Assembly: GCA_904373265.1 (NCBI GenBank)
Contig: CAJFEE010000014.1
Span: forward strand, 1 to 64,000
DNA from: Candidatus Harrysmithiimonas galli
GTDB taxonomy: Bacteria > Bacillota > Bacilli > CAJFEE01
Length of the DNA stretch: 64,000 nucleotides
Reading direction: 5' to 3'
Shown piece after piece: positions 32,123 through 43,549 of the stretch. Below the pieces are notes generated by a model, which saw nothing but the letters and a program-made list of their open reading frames with translations, did no database searches and had not been told where the DNA came from. The position numbers and the translations under genes are program-made. Numbering within the stretch: position 1 is the stretch's first letter; each line of letters opens with the position of its first letter.

Positions 32123-32814
32123 GTCAGGCAATCTTTATTACAGGAACAGGTACAAATGTTGGGAAAACCTTTGTAACAGCTTTACTTGTTAAAAAATTTC
32201 GTGAACAAGGAAAAAATGCTGGCTACTACAAAGCGGTATTAAGTGGCGCGGAGTGTATCGGTAAACAGCTTATACCAGGTGATGCAAAATTTGTTTGTGA
32301 CATAGCAAAACTTTCGGTTAAACCATCTTCTTTAGTTTCGTATATTTACAAAATGGCAGTATCTCCGCATTTGGCTGCACATAAAGAAGGAAATCCAGTT
32401 ACATTATCAAAGATTCAAGAAGATTATAAGCAGATTTCCAAGCGATTTTCATACCTTTTTGTTGAAGGAAGCGGTGGAATTGTATGCCCACTTCGGATAG
32501 ATGAGCAGGAAACAATTATGCTAACAGATGTGATTACGATGTTGGATATACCAATGATTATCGTTTCAGATACATATCTTGGAAGTATCAACCGTGCAGT
32601 TCTTACTGCCACATATGCAAAATCAAAAGGAATCAAAATAAAAGGCTTTATCTTCAATTCATATGACCCATCAGATGAAATGCAAAAAGATAATTGTCAA
32701 CGAATTGAACAATTAACAGGTGTACCTACACTTGGATATGTCTATCACAATGAAGCGAAATTACATTTATGTACTCAAGCACTTCTTGCATTATTTGAGG
32801 GGGAGAAACGATGA
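32119..32814 (+). CDS. bioD: ATP-dependent dethiobiotin synthetase
   Basis: Closes the ureido ring of dethiobiotin from DAPA, CO2 and ATP; 231 residues. The P-loop is seen as GTGTNVGKTF, then YKAVLSG and VEGSGGIVCPL. The family usually reads YKPVxSG; here Ala replaces the Pro next to the conserved lysine. Overlaps of ATGA type join it to bioB and bioA. Confidence 0.95.
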   Translation: MSQAIFITGTGTNVGKTFVTALLVKKFREQGKNAGYYKAVLSGAECIGKQLIPGDAKFVCDIAKLSVKPSSLVSYIYKMAVSPHLAAHKEGNPVTLSKIQEDYKQISKRFSYLFVEGSGGIVCPLRIDEQETIMLTDVITMLDIPMIIVSDTYLGSINRAVLTATYAKSKGIKIKGFIFNSYDPSDEMQKDNCQRIEQLTGVPTLGYVYHNEAKLHLCTQALLALFEGEKR

Positions 32815-34193
32815 ACGAATTACAAAAAACGGATTTAAAATATATTTGGCACCCTTGCTCCCAGATGAAGGATTATGAAGAATTACCACCGATTGTAATC
32901 AAACGAGGAAAGGGACTGTATTTATATGATATAGAGGGCAATGGTTATGCCGATGTGGTCAGTTCTTGGTGGTGCAATTTATTGGGGCATGGAAATGAAA
33001 CAATCAACGCGGCAATTCATGCACAGCTAGAGAAGCTTGAACATGTGATTTTTGCAAATTTTAGTCATGAACCAGCAATTCGACTTTGTGAACAATTGGC
33101 TGAAATTGTTCCAAATGGCCTATCTAAATTTTTCTTTACAGATAACGGATCAGCGGCAATTGAAGTCGCAATGAAAATGAGCTTTCAGTACCATGATCAA
33201 AAAGGCAATCTGAAAAAGAAAAAATTTATGGCCCTTTCGAACGCATATCATGGCGAAACATTGGGTGCATTATCTGTAAGTGGTGTGGATCTATATGCAA
33301 AAGTTTATGAGCCGATACTATTAGAAATTATTCGTATAGATGGACCCGATTGTTATCGTTGTCCATTTGGAAAAAATAAAGAAAGCTGTCAAGCTGAATG
33401 TTTTGTAAATGTGGAAAAAGCAATGGTAAAGCATGGTGCAGAGATTTGTGCCTTTTTAGTTGAGCCATTGGTGCAAGCAGCAGCAGGTATGAAAATTTAT
33501 CCCTCAATTTATTTAAAAAAATTACGAGAAACATGTACAAAAAATGAGGTTCACTTAATTGCAGATGAGATTGCAGTTGGATTTGGACGAACAGGCACAA
33601 TGTTTGCGTGTGAGCAAGCAAATATTACACCAGATATGATGTGTCTTTCCAAAGGCTTGACCGGTGGTTATATGCCAATGGCGCTTGTTGTTACAACAAA
33701 TGAAGTCTATAACACATTTTATGCAGATTATAGTGAAGGAAAAGCTTTTATGCATAGCCATACATACTGTGGAAATCCATTATCCTGCTCATCTGCGCTT
33801 GCCGTTTTAAATGTACTAAAAAACGAAGAAATTTTAAAAAAAGCGGCCATTCGTGCAATATATTTTAAAGAAAAAATAGATAAAGCTTTTGGGAACCATC
33901 CCTTTGTTGGAGATATTCGGCATATCGGATTAATATTTGCGTTAGAGCTTGTAATGGACAAAGAAAAGAAGGAACCTTTTGATCCCCGAAAACGAATCGG
34001 CTATGAAATTTATAAAGAGGCTTTAAAAATGGGTGTTATTTTACGTCCGCTTGGGAATGTTCTTTACTTTAACCCACCATTAATCATAGAAGAAAAAGAT
34101 ATTGATTTCGTTGTGGATGTATGCCAAAAAGCAATAGATAAAGTCCTTACAAAAAATTATGAAAAATATCCAAAATTCTCTTTAAAACTTTGA
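32811..34193 (+). CDS. bioA: Adenosylmethionine-8-amino-7-oxononanoate aminotransferase
   Basis: PLP enzyme that makes DAPA from KAPA, 460 residues, class-III aminotransferase fold. IWHPCSQMKDYEE near the N-terminus, GSAAIEVAMKM, SNAYHGETLGALSVSG, IADEIAVGFGRTG and the PLP lysine in LSKGLTGGYMPM are present. A cysteine-rich insert (CYRCPFGKNKESCQAEC, about 180-197) is noteworthy and may bind metal. The usual donor is SAM; the lysine-using BioK variant cannot be excluded. No bioF or bioW lies nearby, so KAPA must come from elsewhere. Confidence 0.94.
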   Translation: MNELQKTDLKYIWHPCSQMKDYEELPPIVIKRGKGLYLYDIEGNGYADVVSSWWCNLLGHGNETINAAIHAQLEKLEHVIFANFSHEPAIRLCEQLAEIVPNGLSKFFFTDNGSAAIEVAMKMSFQYHDQKGNLKKKKFMALSNAYHGETLGALSVSGVDLYAKVYEPILLEIIRIDGPDCYRCPFGKNKESCQAECFVNVEKAMVKHGAEICAFLVEPLVQAAAGMKIYPSIYLKKLRETCTKNEVHLIADEIAVGFGRTGTMFACEQANITPDMMCLSKGLTGGYMPMALVVTTNEVYNTFYADYSEGKAFMHSHTYCGNPLSCSSALAVLNVLKNEEILKKAAIRAIYFKEKIDKAFGNHPFVGDIRHIGLIFALELVMDKEKKEPFDPRKRIGYEIYKEALKMGVILRPLGNVLYFNPPLIIEEKDIDFVVDVCQKAIDKVLTKNYEKYPKFSLKL

Positions 34194-34885
34194 TTTCTTC
34201 AAATTACATGCACTTAAAGGATAAGGAACAAAAATTGCTGATAAGATATATAGTAAAAACTTTTTAAAACTTATAAATCTAAATTTTTAGAAAAAATAAA
34301 TTTTAATAAGTCTTTGATTTCAACTATTGTTTTAGACATTGTAGGACTATATGCTGACGCAATGTTAAATATGGCAGGATACTTACGTCTATTTGTAGTT
34401 ATAAATTATTTCCATTGAGAGAAAAAACTGAGTTCCAATTTATCATGAAATGTCAATTTTCTTATGCCTCTAAGCAACAACCAAGCGATCGGCTTCAACT
34501 CACTCTTACCCGCATGATTTACAAGAAAATAAAAGTCGCATGATTTTTGAAATCTGGCGGCTTTTTAGTCTTATCCCAACAATAATGAAAGGTAAGCTTT
34601 GCACATCCATTTTTCAAGAAATGATTCTGGAGCTATAGACAAATCAAAAATGTGTACGGAAGTATCTGGCATTTAGACTAGGAATATTCATACACATCTC
34701 AGCATAATTAAAAAAATCATTTCAGAAAGAGCATCATCAGAATAGCGATTATGTTAAAGACCTTTTCTCTTATTTATAAAAAGCCGAATATTTATCTTTT
34801 CCGTGCTCTTTATAAAATAACCACTTACATTGCGAAAAAACCGATCTATTTTATATAGCTTCAAATGACGCCAAAAATTATCAAA
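34194..34885. other. Gene-free spacer after bioA
   Basis: Apart from the hairpin at 34531 I see only short frames. A plus-strand 32-codon stretch near 34320-34420 (TIVLDIVGLYADAMLNMAGY) could be a gene fragment but has no start, and I do not recognise it. Confidence 0.4.
34531..34566. terminator. Bidirectional rho-independent terminator-like hairpin
   Basis: AAAAGTCGC (34531-34539) pairs with GCGGCTTTT (34557-34565, one G-U) and an inner stem GATTT / AAATC closes a TTG loop. T runs flank the stem in both directions. It lies about 340 bp after bioA and may end that operon and also stop minus-strand transcripts from the decayed genes beyond. Confidence 0.55.
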
Positions 34886-35453
34886 TCATTTCACATAGAT
34901 CGCTTGCTTAGCCATCCCAATGACTGCTTTTTTCACATATTGCCCAATCGGGAACATGCCAATCAAAAAAAGATAACTTCCATCATCTTGCTCTTCACGC
35001 TCCATAAATCCAAACTTAATGAATCAATATTAAAATCACAACTCCCTGAACCATGAATCGGTTTACCTTTAATGATATATATTCCACTAAACGCTGGGTT
35101 TGATCCAACTGTACAGATGTCTCTTTCCAAACATTTGTTGCACCCAAAATTGGTTTACCATTCCTAAGCTAATACATGCACTTAAATTTTCCTAGGGCTA
35201 CCCATATGATTTGTAGCTGGAGAATCTAAAAAAGATTATTGGATGTTACAATGTTTGTCCATACCTCTTCATACGAAATAAGCTGTGCCTATCCAAAAAT
35301 CAAAGGTTTAATTTCTTCATTTATCCCAAAATGATACGAATTTGACGTCATTACAGATTCTCCAGTCCGATTAACATTGGCAAAGATTCCATTTCCTCCA
35401 CATAAAATCGCTAGACCCATAGTTACAAATAAAACACATATCTTCCTTTTTAT
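34886..35453 (-). pseudogene. Decayed gene for a secreted protein, unrecognised family
   Basis: On the minus strand a signal peptide is readable: KRKICVLFVTMGLAILCGG, ending GIFA before NVNRTGESV. The likely start codon is now ATA (35453), and stops and frameshifts follow. Coherent pieces continue to the end: NSYHFGINEEIKPLIFG, GATNVWKETSVQLDQTQR and, last, GMFPIGQYVKKAVIGMAK before TGA 34886-34888. The original protein had about 185 residues. Confidence 0.5.
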
Positions 35454-35559
35454 AAAAAATGTTTTTATGGAAAATCATTTATTTTTTTAACTTAAGTGAA
35501 CACGAAAAAATATTGTCCTATAACATTTTTCTCTTCTATAAAATATTTTTCATTATTTT

Positions 35560-35928
35560 TCAACTCTGATATAACCGCACTTTGCCCTTGTGCAGCATAT
35601 AAATCTTTATCATTTTTCCTGTTGAATCCTTCACTCTTAATAAAATATCCCGCTTGCTAACGGCATGATTTGTTATTTCCTTCTCTTCCCAAAACCACCC
35701 TTTAAAAACAATAGAATTTTCCTTTTCAAACGAAATCAAACACCAATCTTCCTTAGCATCTTCATTCACAACTGCACTCACTTTTGGGAAAAAAATTCGA
35801 TTCACCGCTTCCACCTCCTGCACAAAAAAACAACTTGTAGCAAGAAGGCTTATACTAAGAATAGAAGCAAACAAAAAGACTTACCATTTTTTGGACTTAT
35901 TTTTTATTTTGTTTATAAATTTTTCCAG
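35560..35928 (-). pseudogene. Small secreted-protein gene with one nonsense codon
   Basis: An AAGGAGGAG site at about 35932-35942 precedes CTG 35926-35928; the frame then encodes EKFINKIKNKSKKW, a TAA (35883-35881), and continues as VFLFASILSISLLATSCFFVQEVEA, a typical signal peptide, and about 80 mature residues (RIFFPKVSAVVNEDAKEDW, then YMLHKGKVRLYQS). Apart from this stop the frame is intact. A TTG at 35874 could restart translation, but would lack the basic n-region and a ribosome binding site. The mature part looks beta-rich. Family unknown. Confidence 0.5.
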
Positions 35929-36107
35929 TCTTCTCCTCCTTTTTTCCGAATTTTTCTCATAACTTATTATCAAAAAATCAACCAAACATTTATTAGAATT
36001 TGAAAGAACCTTTGTTGATACACGCCTTTATTTGGATGTGACAATGAAATGAAAAAATCTGTAATATTTGAATATTTTTTTGTTTATTATATCAACAAAA
36101 ACGGAAA

Positions 36108-36402
36108 CTAAAATCCATTTACTGTTCCCAAATATTTATTAGAGATATTATATATAATTAAAACCAAAACATATATTTTATAAAAAATGTCGGATGATAT
36201 CCATAATAAAAAATATTTTAAAATTGTTATTACTTGAATTTTATGTTCATAAAAATACAAAGCCCCTATCCATTTATCAGATAATTGAAACCAATCTACA
36301 AGAAGATTTTGTTGTCTAAAAAATCCGGAGTCTTTACCACCCAAAAATTGTCTGCTGATTCTTATTTGTGTTTGGCTCGGTGCCACTTTAACAAAAGCCA
36401 AT
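36108..36402 (-). other. Open frame of about 95 codons without convincing gene signals
   Basis: The minus strand reads VKVAPSQTQIRISRQFLGG, then FRQQNLLVDWFQLSDKWIG and a hydrophobic, low-complexity tail. It starts inside the T run of the upstream terminator and has no ribosome binding site. The first 60 residues look protein-like, so this could be a gene fragment. I do not recognise it and would not call it a functional gene. Confidence 0.25.
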
Positions 36403-36434
36403 AAAAGACTAGATGGATTTTATGCCTTCTAGTC
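36403..36434 (-). terminator. Rho-independent terminator after the YwqG-family gene
   Basis: GACTAGA and TCTAGTC (36434-36428 and 36413-36407) form a stem with a 14-nt loop, followed on the minus strand by TTTTATT. It lies 20 nt after the stop codon. Confidence 0.65.
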
Positions 36435-36454
36435 CTCTTTCTTCTTAATAATTT

Positions 36455-37297
36455 TTAACTACAATCCCAATTATACAATACACGATCAAATTTTAACTGC
36501 TTTAAATCCTCTCTTGAAATAAAGAAATTGCCTACACCTGCATCGCCCCACATAATATCATTTCCAGATTCTTCTGTAAAATCACTATCGATTTGCAACA
36601 ACAATACATCAAACATTTGAAATTCTTCTTGATATTCACGCGGATCAGATTGTGTAAAAAACGGATACCCATTAATCTGATGATGAATTTTAGAATCGCT
36701 TGAATTATAAATTTCCTCACCAACCTCATCAGGCAAATCAAAAAAAGATTCTATTTGTATTTGTGGATTTCTTTGATTAAAGATCTCTGTAAACAAGGCA
36801 TCAAATTGATAATCAGAAGTACTTAAGCCTTCTTTTTCAATTTGAAAACACAAACCATACTCCCCTTGAACAGGGCTGTCCCTTTTTTCTATATTTTTTA
36901 CCATCTTATGGATAACTTCCTCTTCCTTAACATCTTGTTGAATCTCTGCATGATAAACAATGCGAAATCCCTTTTGACTCACTGGATCGTCAAAATTCAT
37001 ACCGTATAAATTATCTGGATCAATAAAAAACTGTAAAATTCCTTCCGCCGGAAAATCCTTCATCTGCAAAACATCAGAGAAATTAATTTGTGCAAGCAGT
37101 TCCATTGTTCTTCCTTCATTCATCGGTAACTCCATATGTGGTGGCCAATATGGAATCCCGCCAAATTTGCTTTCAAACAATGTCGTTTTTCTTCGAATTG
37201 CTTGAATGTAGCAAACTTCACGCTGTGTACGTTCATTGATTTTTGCTAAAACTCTTTTGGCTTCTTCAAATAAAAAATCTTGACTGACATTTTCCAT
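36455..37297 (-). CDS. YwqG/DUF1963-family protein
   Basis: A 280-residue cytosolic protein of the YwqG family. Signatures are SKFGGIPYWPP near residue 45, LLAQINFSDV, GILQFFID and, near the C-terminus, LLLQIDSD with WGDAGVGNFFI. The family is widespread in Firmicutes and often found near polymorphic-toxin or wall-related genes, but its biochemical role is unknown. Here it stands alone, with its own terminator, between decayed genes. It starts at ATG after GAGGAG. Confidence 0.85.
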   Translation of the reverse strand: MENVSQDFLFEEAKRVLAKINERTQREVCYIQAIRRKTTLFESKFGGIPYWPPHMELPMNEGRTMELLAQINFSDVLQMKDFPAEGILQFFIDPDNLYGMNFDDPVSQKGFRIVYHAEIQQDVKEEEVIHKMVKNIEKRDSPVQGEYGLCFQIEKEGLSTSDYQFDALFTEIFNQRNPQIQIESFFDLPDEVGEEIYNSSDSKIHHQINGYPFFTQSDPREYQEEFQMFDVLLLQIDSDFTEESGNDIMWGDAGVGNFFISREDLKQLKFDRVLYNWDCS

Positions 37298-37984
37298 TTC
37301 TAAACTCCTCTATTCTGTTTATAGATTTTATAGAAAAAGAGAGCAGGAATTAAACAAAATATTTACGACTTTGATCACGAATGACTTTGCATGAAGAAGT
37401 CTATAAAATAAGACAATCTGAACAGATTATAAAACCATATACCATTGTTTAGATTTTTCTATATGGATGAAATACGTTTGTCTTAGGTTTCTAACATATA
37501 AATATTATTTTATCAAAGTTTCTTTATTTTTTTCATTCAATTCTACTTTATTTTGACTGTGCTTGGTTTATAAAAACCGGTTGGGATCTTTTATTAAGGA
37601 TTCAAAAGTTTCCCGATGCTTTGCACCAAAGGCAGTTTGATAAGAACCATCAAGTTTTAGCTTTTATATTTGTTGGCATTTGATACAAAAAATGCTACGG
37701 ATGATTCAGATCAAAAATGCTCCCATACTCCTTTTTCATCCTTTTTATTTTCTCTTCTAAGCTTCCCGATCATATGCTATTTAGATTTTGTAAAAGACAA
37801 CTGACTTTTTGAAACATTATCTCTTTCGTCTATAGAAAATTCCATCTCTTAATCTTTCCGAATTTTATGCACCTGCCATACTTGAACTTCGTTTTCCATA
37901 TATATCAACTGCAATATATTAATTTAGTAGATAATAAAAAATTCAACCGAACACGACTTTCTCTTGCTATAATTGAATCATTAT
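37298..37984. other. Gene-free spacer with traces of a dead minus-strand gene
   Basis: No intact gene is seen. Between about 37550 and 37850 the minus strand gives readable pieces such as LDGSYQTAFGAKHRETFES and EEKIKRMKKEYGSIFDLN in shifting frames, suggesting a decayed coding region that I cannot name. Confidence 0.35.
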
Positions 37985-38309
37985 ACTAAGAATTCATAAC
38001 AACACGTCGAAATTCCTACATGTTGTATCTTATCCGTTCAGAAATTCCTGTTATATCTTCTTCAGCCCATATATTGGCTCCGAAATGATTGCTTCATGCT
38101 ATAAAATCCACACAAACGCGTGTACAAGTATCGATATTCCATTTTGTTACTTTACCAGTTTCAGCAGCTCCATATATTGGTCACTTTTACACAAAAATTA
38201 TGCCAATATCCAGAGCTCGTGGCATATTTCCCTTGCTCATACATACCAGAAACAAAAACAATTACAAATAAAGACAAAGTAGCGATAATAATTTTTTCAT
38301 CATTTTCAT
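37985..38309 (-). pseudogene. Decayed small secreted-protein gene
   Basis: Starting at ATG 38309 (or 38303) the minus strand reads MMKKLLSLLCLY, then, after a one-base shift, VIVFVSGMYEQGKYATSSG, WHNFCVKVTNIWSC, and after another shift GAAETGKVTKWNIDTCTRV and FGANIWAEEDITGISERI. This looks like a signal peptide with about 90 mature residues containing several cysteines, broken by shifts and stops. The family is unknown. Confidence 0.42.
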
Positions 38310-39053
38310 TTCTTTTATAAATTATTATAAAAGATACTGAAGATATAATCAATATTTTTTTAGAATATTATTCTTATAATATAAATCATATGAAACAAAA
38401 AATTATATTTTTGATTTAAATTTGATTTTATGTATGATATATATTAATTTCTAAATTTTTATAAAATAAAAAAAGGAAATATGAGACTACAGGCTTAAGT
38501 CCTATCTTAAGAAACACTAAACAGCCTCATTTGTTGCATAAAATATTTTTGAAATCAGATGATATTCATATAACTAGAAGAAACAATTTCTTAAATTGGG
38601 ATTGCAACAACTGATTTTGTTACAAGACATAAACTGTTTGATTTCAAAACTATTGAAAGTGAGAACGTTATTCCCATTTATTGAACTGCAAATTGGGATT
38701 TACAAAAAAGAATTTTGTATGCCTATATACACAAAAAACGATAAGCAAATGGATAGAAAGAATTAAAAATCAAATAGGATTACTGAATATTAAAATAGGA
38801 TGGGATACTTTCAGAAAATAAAATTCAAATTTTTGAAGAGCATTGTAATATCCGGACTTCTACAAGCATATCATATGTTTCTATATGAAATTAGAAACAA
38901 TGAAATTTCAACATTAAATTCAACACCTTTTGTTGCTATAAATGTTTTTACACCCAGACCGGCAGTAAAAATATCTTAAAATTTTTCTGAAAAATTATTA
39001 TTTCATCTTAATTTTATACTTCAGAAACATGATTTGACAAAAACAAATAAACA
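38310..39053. other. Gene-free, very A/T-rich spacer before the tuf terminator
   Basis: No gene is supported. A 35-codon minus-strand stretch near 38880-38985 (DIFTAGLGVKTFIATKGVE) is coherent but has no start. The first 150 bp are nearly all A and T. Confidence 0.45.
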
Positions 39054-39090
39054 CAAAAAAACCACCAGAAATTTACATTTTCTGGTGGCT
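39054..39090 (-). terminator. Rho-independent terminator of the str operon (after tuf)
   Basis: On the minus strand GCCACCAGAAA pairs with TTTCTGGTGGT (39089-39079 and 39071-39061), followed by six T residues. It lies 27 nt beyond the tuf stop codon. Confidence 0.9.
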
Positions 39091-39116
39091 TCTTCCAACA
39101 AATAGAATAGCTAAGA

Positions 39117-40307
39117 CTATTCTAAGATTGTAGATACGTTACCTGCACCTACTGTACGTCCGCCTTCACGAATAGAGAATTTTGTTCCTTCTTCAATCGC
39201 GATTGGCGCAATCAATTCAACTGTCATTTCAACATTATCTCCTGGCATTACCATTTCTACACCTTCTGGCAGTTGGATAATTCCAGTTACATCCGTTGTA
39301 CGGAAATAGAATTGTGGACGATAATTTGAGAAGAACGGTGTATGACGTCCACCTTCTTCTTTAGATAAAACGTATACTTGTGCTTTAAATTTGGTATGTG
39401 GTTTTACGGAACCTGGTTGTGCCAATACTTGACCGCGTTGTACTTCGTCACGAGAAACACCACGAAGTAATGCACCGATATTGTCTCCAGCTTCTGCTTG
39501 ATCCAATAATTTACGGAACATTTCTACACCTGTACATGTTGTAGATTTAGGCTCATCTGTTAAACCGATAATTTCAACAACGTCACCCACTTTTAAGATA
39601 CCACGTTCTACACGACCTGTCGCAACTGTACCACGACCTGTAATAGAGAACACGTCTTCAACTGGCATCATAAATGGTTTATCCGTATCACGTTCTGGTG
39701 TTGGAATATAAGAATCAACAGCTTCCATCAACTCAATGATTTTATCTTCATATGCAGGATCGCCTTCAAGTGCTTTTAAAGCAGATCCACGAATAACTGG
39801 TACATCATCACCTGGGAAATCATATTCGCTTAATAGATCACGAACTTCCATTTCTACAAGTTCTAACAATTCTTCATCATCAACCATATCACATTTGTTT
39901 AAGAATACAACGATGTATGGTACACCAACTTGGCGAGATAAAAGAATGTGTTCACGTGTTTGCGCCATTGGACCATCAGTCGCAGCAATAACTAGAATTG
40001 CACCATCCATTTGTGCTGCACCTGTAATCATATTTTTTACATAGTCAGCATGTCCTGGACAGTCAACGTGTGCATAGTGACGATTTTCAGTTTCATACTC
40101 AACATGTGCAGTTGAAATGGTAATACCACGTTCTCTTTCTTCTGGAGCAGCATCGATTTGGTCGTATGCCATCGCAGCACCTTTACCACTGCGTTTTGCA
40201 AGAACTGTAGTAATCGCAGCTGTTAATGTTGTTTTACCATGGTCAACGTGTCCGATTGTACCGATATTCGCATGGGTTTTCGAGCGGTCAAATTTTTCTT
40301 TTGCCAT
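39117..40307 (-). CDS. tuf: Elongation factor Tu
   Basis: GTPase that delivers aminoacyl-tRNA to the ribosome, 396 residues. G1 [10 protein letters not shown]2 RGITI, G3 DCPGHADY, G4 NKCDMVDD and G5 SALKALEG are present in order. Domains 2 and 3 are complete to VSTILE. It is preceded by AAGGAGG. It ends the str operon, 116 nt after fusA. Confidence 0.98.
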   Translation of the reverse strand: MAKEKFDRSKTHANIGTIGHVDHGKTTLTAAITTVLAKRSGKGAAMAYDQIDAAPEERERGITISTAHVEYETENRHYAHVDCPGHADYVKNMITGAAQMDGAILVIAATDGPMAQTREHILLSRQVGVPYIVVFLNKCDMVDDEELLELVEMEVRDLLSEYDFPGDDVPVIRGSALKALEGDPAYEDKIIELMEAVDSYIPTPERDTDKPFMMPVEDVFSITGRGTVATGRVERGILKVGDVVEIIGLTDEPKSTTCTGVEMFRKLLDQAEAGDNIGALLRGVSRDEVQRGQVLAQPGSVKPHTKFKAQVYVLSKEEGGRHTPFFSNYRPQFYFRTTDVTGIIQLPEGVEMVMPGDNVEMTVELIAPIAIEEGTKFSIREGGRTVGAGNVSTILE

Positions 40308-40352
40308 TTGAAAAAATCCTCCTTAAATATACATTCAATTTAATTTTGTTTT

Positions 40353-40390
40353 ATTATAGCGAATATATACACCGGATATATACTCGGCTA
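40353..40390 (-). promoter_or_regulatory. Possible tuf-specific promoter in the fusA-tuf gap
   Basis: A consensus -10 TATAAT lies at 40358-40353 on the minus strand, about 46 nt before tuf. The -35 region is poor. Extra transcription of tuf relative to fusA is common, which makes this plausible. Confidence 0.35.
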
Positions 40391-40423
40391 AATCTATTTT
40401 ACATGATTTTTAATAAAAGGAAA

Positions 40424-42502
40424 TTATTCCCCTTTATTTTTTTTGATAATTTGTTCGGAAATATTTTTTGGTACTTCTTCATAATGATCAAACACCATTG
40501 AATAGGTTCCACGACCTTGCGTATTGGAACGCAATGCAGTCGCATATCCAAACATTTCAGAAAGCGGAACCATTGCACGAACCACCTGTGCATTACCGCG
40601 TGCTTCCATTCCTTCTACACGTCCACGACGAGAAGTAATATCTCCCATAATATCACCAAGATACTCTTCTGGAATTACAACTTCCACTTTCATCATTGGC
40701 TCTAAAATCACTGGATTGGTTTGACTGACAGCATTTCTCAAAGCCAATGAAGCAGCCACTTTAAATGCCATTTCTGATGAATCGACATCGTGATAGGAAC
40801 CAAATACAAGCGCCGCTTTAATATCAACAACCGGATATCCAGCAATCATCCCACGCTCCAGTGCATCTTTTAATCCAGCTTCAACAGCCGGAATATATTC
40901 ACGTGGAACGACACCGCCAACAATTTTGTTTTCAAATACAAAACCGCCGCCTTCTTCATTCGGCTCAAATTCAATGACAACATGTCCATATTGTCCGCGT
41001 CCACCAGTTTGGCGTTGGAATTTTCCTTCCACTTTTGCAGGCTTACGGATGGTTTCACGATAAGATACTTGTGGCGCACCAACGTTTGCTTCAACTTTAA
41101 ACTCTCGACGCATACGATCTACAATAATATCTAAGTGAAGCTCTCCCATACCACCAATGATCACTTCACCTGTCTCTTGATCAGTTCTTGCTTGGAATGT
41201 CGGATCCTCTTCTTGAAGTTTTTGCAAAGCGGTTGTCATCTTATCTTGATCCGCTTTTGATTTTGGCTCAACAGATAAATGAATCACTGGCTCAGGGAAT
41301 TCCATAGATTCTAAAATGACTTGTGCTTTATCATCACATAAAGTATCTCCTGTTGTCGTATCTTTCAAACCAACTGCCGCTGCAATATCTCCAGCATATA
41401 CAGCCGGAATTTCTTGACGGGAATTTGCATGCATTTGAAGAATACGACCCAAACGTTCACGCTTTCCTTTTGTTGAGTTCACCACATAAGTACCTGCTTC
41501 GGCAACACCCGAATACACACGGAAAAATGTTAGTTTTCCGACATATGGATCGGTCATAACTTTAAAGGCCAATGCAGAGAAAGGCTCATCATCGCTTGCT
41601 TTACGCTCTGTTGCCTCATCTGTATCTGGTAATGTTCCTTTAATCGCTGGAATATCCACAGGTGATGGTAAATAGTCTACAACAGCATCCAACAATAGCT
41701 GAACTCCTTTATTTTTAAAAGCTGAACCACAAATAACAGGGAAGAATTCTACAGAAATGGTTGCTTTACGAATCGCTGCTTTCAGCTCATCAATTCCAAT
41801 TTCTTCTCCCTCTAAGTATTTTTCCATCAAATCTTCGTCAAAGTCAGCAAGTGCCTCAATTAAAGAACCGCGAAGCTCTTCTGCTTTTTCTTGATATTCA
41901 GCTGGGATTTCGCAAACTTCAATATCTGTGCCCAAATCATTTTGGTACTTATGGCATTTCATCGTAACCAAATCAATAATTGCACTAAATTCATCTTCTG
42001 CCCCAATATTTAATTGAATTGGATGGGCATTTGCTTGTAAACGATCATGCAATGTTCCAACAGAATACATAAAATCTGCACCGATTTTATCCATTTTATT
42101 GACGAATACAATACGTGGTACACCGTAAGTTGTAGCTTGACGCCACACAGTCTCGGTTTGCGGTTCTACACCAGATTGTGCATCCAAAACAGCTACCGCC
42201 CCATCCAATACACGTAAAGAACGTTCTACCTCGACAGTAAAATCTACGTGTCCAGGTGTATCAATAATGTTAATACGATGTCCGTTCCATTGGGCCGTTG
42301 TTGCAGCAGAAGTGATCGTAATCCCACGTTCTTGCTCTTGCTCCATCCAGTCCATTTGAGAAGCACCTTCATGTGTTTCACCAATTTTGTGAATACGACC
42401 TGTGTAATATAGGATACGCTCAGTCGCTGTTGTTTTCCCAGCATCAATATGTGCCATAATCCCAATATTACGAGTATTTTCTAATGAAAACTCTCTAGCC
42501 AT
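40424..42502 (-). CDS. fusA: Elongation factor G
   Basis: Translocase GTPase, 692 residues, as in B. subtilis. G1 [10 protein letters not shown]2 RGITI, G3 DTPGHVDF and G4 NKMDKIGA are visible, followed by domains II-V to [19 protein letters not shown] precedes the ATG. It lies between rpsG and tuf. Confidence 0.98.
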   Translation of the reverse strand: MAREFSLENTRNIGIMAHIDAGKTTATERILYYTGRIHKIGETHEGASQMDWMEQEQERGITITSAATTAQWNGHRINIIDTPGHVDFTVEVERSLRVLDGAVAVLDAQSGVEPQTETVWRQATTYGVPRIVFVNKMDKIGADFMYSVGTLHDRLQANAHPIQLNIGAEDEFSAIIDLVTMKCHKYQNDLGTDIEVCEIPAEYQEKAEELRGSLIEALADFDEDLMEKYLEGEEIGIDELKAAIRKATISVEFFPVICGSAFKNKGVQLLLDAVVDYLPSPVDIPAIKGTLPDTDEATERKASDDEPFSALAFKVMTDPYVGKLTFFRVYSGVAEAGTYVVNSTKGKRERLGRILQMHANSRQEIPAVYAGDIAAAVGLKDTTTGDTLCDDKAQVILESMEFPEPVIHLSVEPKSKADQDKMTTALQKLQEEDPTFQARTDQETGEVIIGGMGELHLDIIVDRMRREFKVEANVGAPQVSYRETIRKPAKVEGKFQRQTGGRGQYGHVVIEFEPNEEGGGFVFENKIVGGVVPREYIPAVEAGLKDALERGMIAGYPVVDIKAALVFGSYHDVDSSEMAFKVAASLALRNAVSQTNPVILEPMMKVEVVIPEEYLGDIMGDITSRRGRVEGMEARGNAQVVRAMVPLSEMFGYATALRSNTQGRGTYSMVFDHYEEVPKNISEQIIKKNKGE

Positions 42503-42561
42503 GGTTTAATATGCTCCCTCCTATTTCTATCTGTTTTCATCGATAAATATCAATAGAAATT

Positions 42562-43047
<486 letters not shown>

Positions 43048-43069
43048 TCATCGTTATAACACTCTCTTA

Positions 43070-43492
43070 TTATTTTTTTGCAGGTTTTGGACGTTTTGCA
43101 CCGTATTTTGAACGACCTTGCATGCGTTTATCCACACCAGCTGTATCTAAAGCACCACGCACAATATGATAACGTACCCCTGGTAAATCTTTTACCCGGC
43201 CACCACGAATTAATACAACACTATGCTCTTGTAGGTTATGTCCAATTCCTGGAATGTAAGCGGTAACCTCCATTCCATTTGTTAAACGTACACGTGCATA
43301 TTTTCGCAATGCAGAGTTTGGTTTTTTCGGTGTCATGGTTCCGACACGCGTACATACTCCGCGTTTTTGAGGAGATGAAACGTCTGTTTGTACTTTTTTA
43401 AAGCTGTTGTAACCCTTATTTAAGGCTGGTGATTTCGATTTTCTAACTTTGCTTACGCGTCCTGCGCGTACCAATTGATTAATTGTAGGCAT
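43070..43492 (-). CDS. rpsL: 30S ribosomal protein S12
   Basis: Decoding-centre protein, 140 residues. The streptomycin-relevant loops are wild type in appearance: [14 protein letters not shown] with the lysine kept, and [14 protein letters not shown]-terminal [13 protein letters not shown] is typical. GGGAGG stands before the ATG. It leads rpsL-rpsG-fusA-tuf. The L7Ae-like gene that usually precedes it in Bacilli is absent. Confidence 0.98.
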   Translation of the reverse strand: MPTINQLVRAGRVSKVRKSKSPALNKGYNSFKKVQTDVSSPQKRGVCTRVGTMTPKKPNSALRKYARVRLTNGMEVTAYIPGIGHNLQEHSVVLIRGGRVKDLPGVRYHIVRGALDTAGVDKRMQGRSKYGAKRPKPAKK

Positions 43493-43549
43493 TTTTTTAT
43501 CCTCCCTTCAGCATTTCTATGACCACAGTTCCAGGTGGTTCATTTTTTT

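Noticed and set aside
37298-39053. CRISPR array or tandem repeat in A/T-rich spacers
   Set aside because: No regularly spaced direct repeats were seen; the apparent similarity between spacers is A/T bias.
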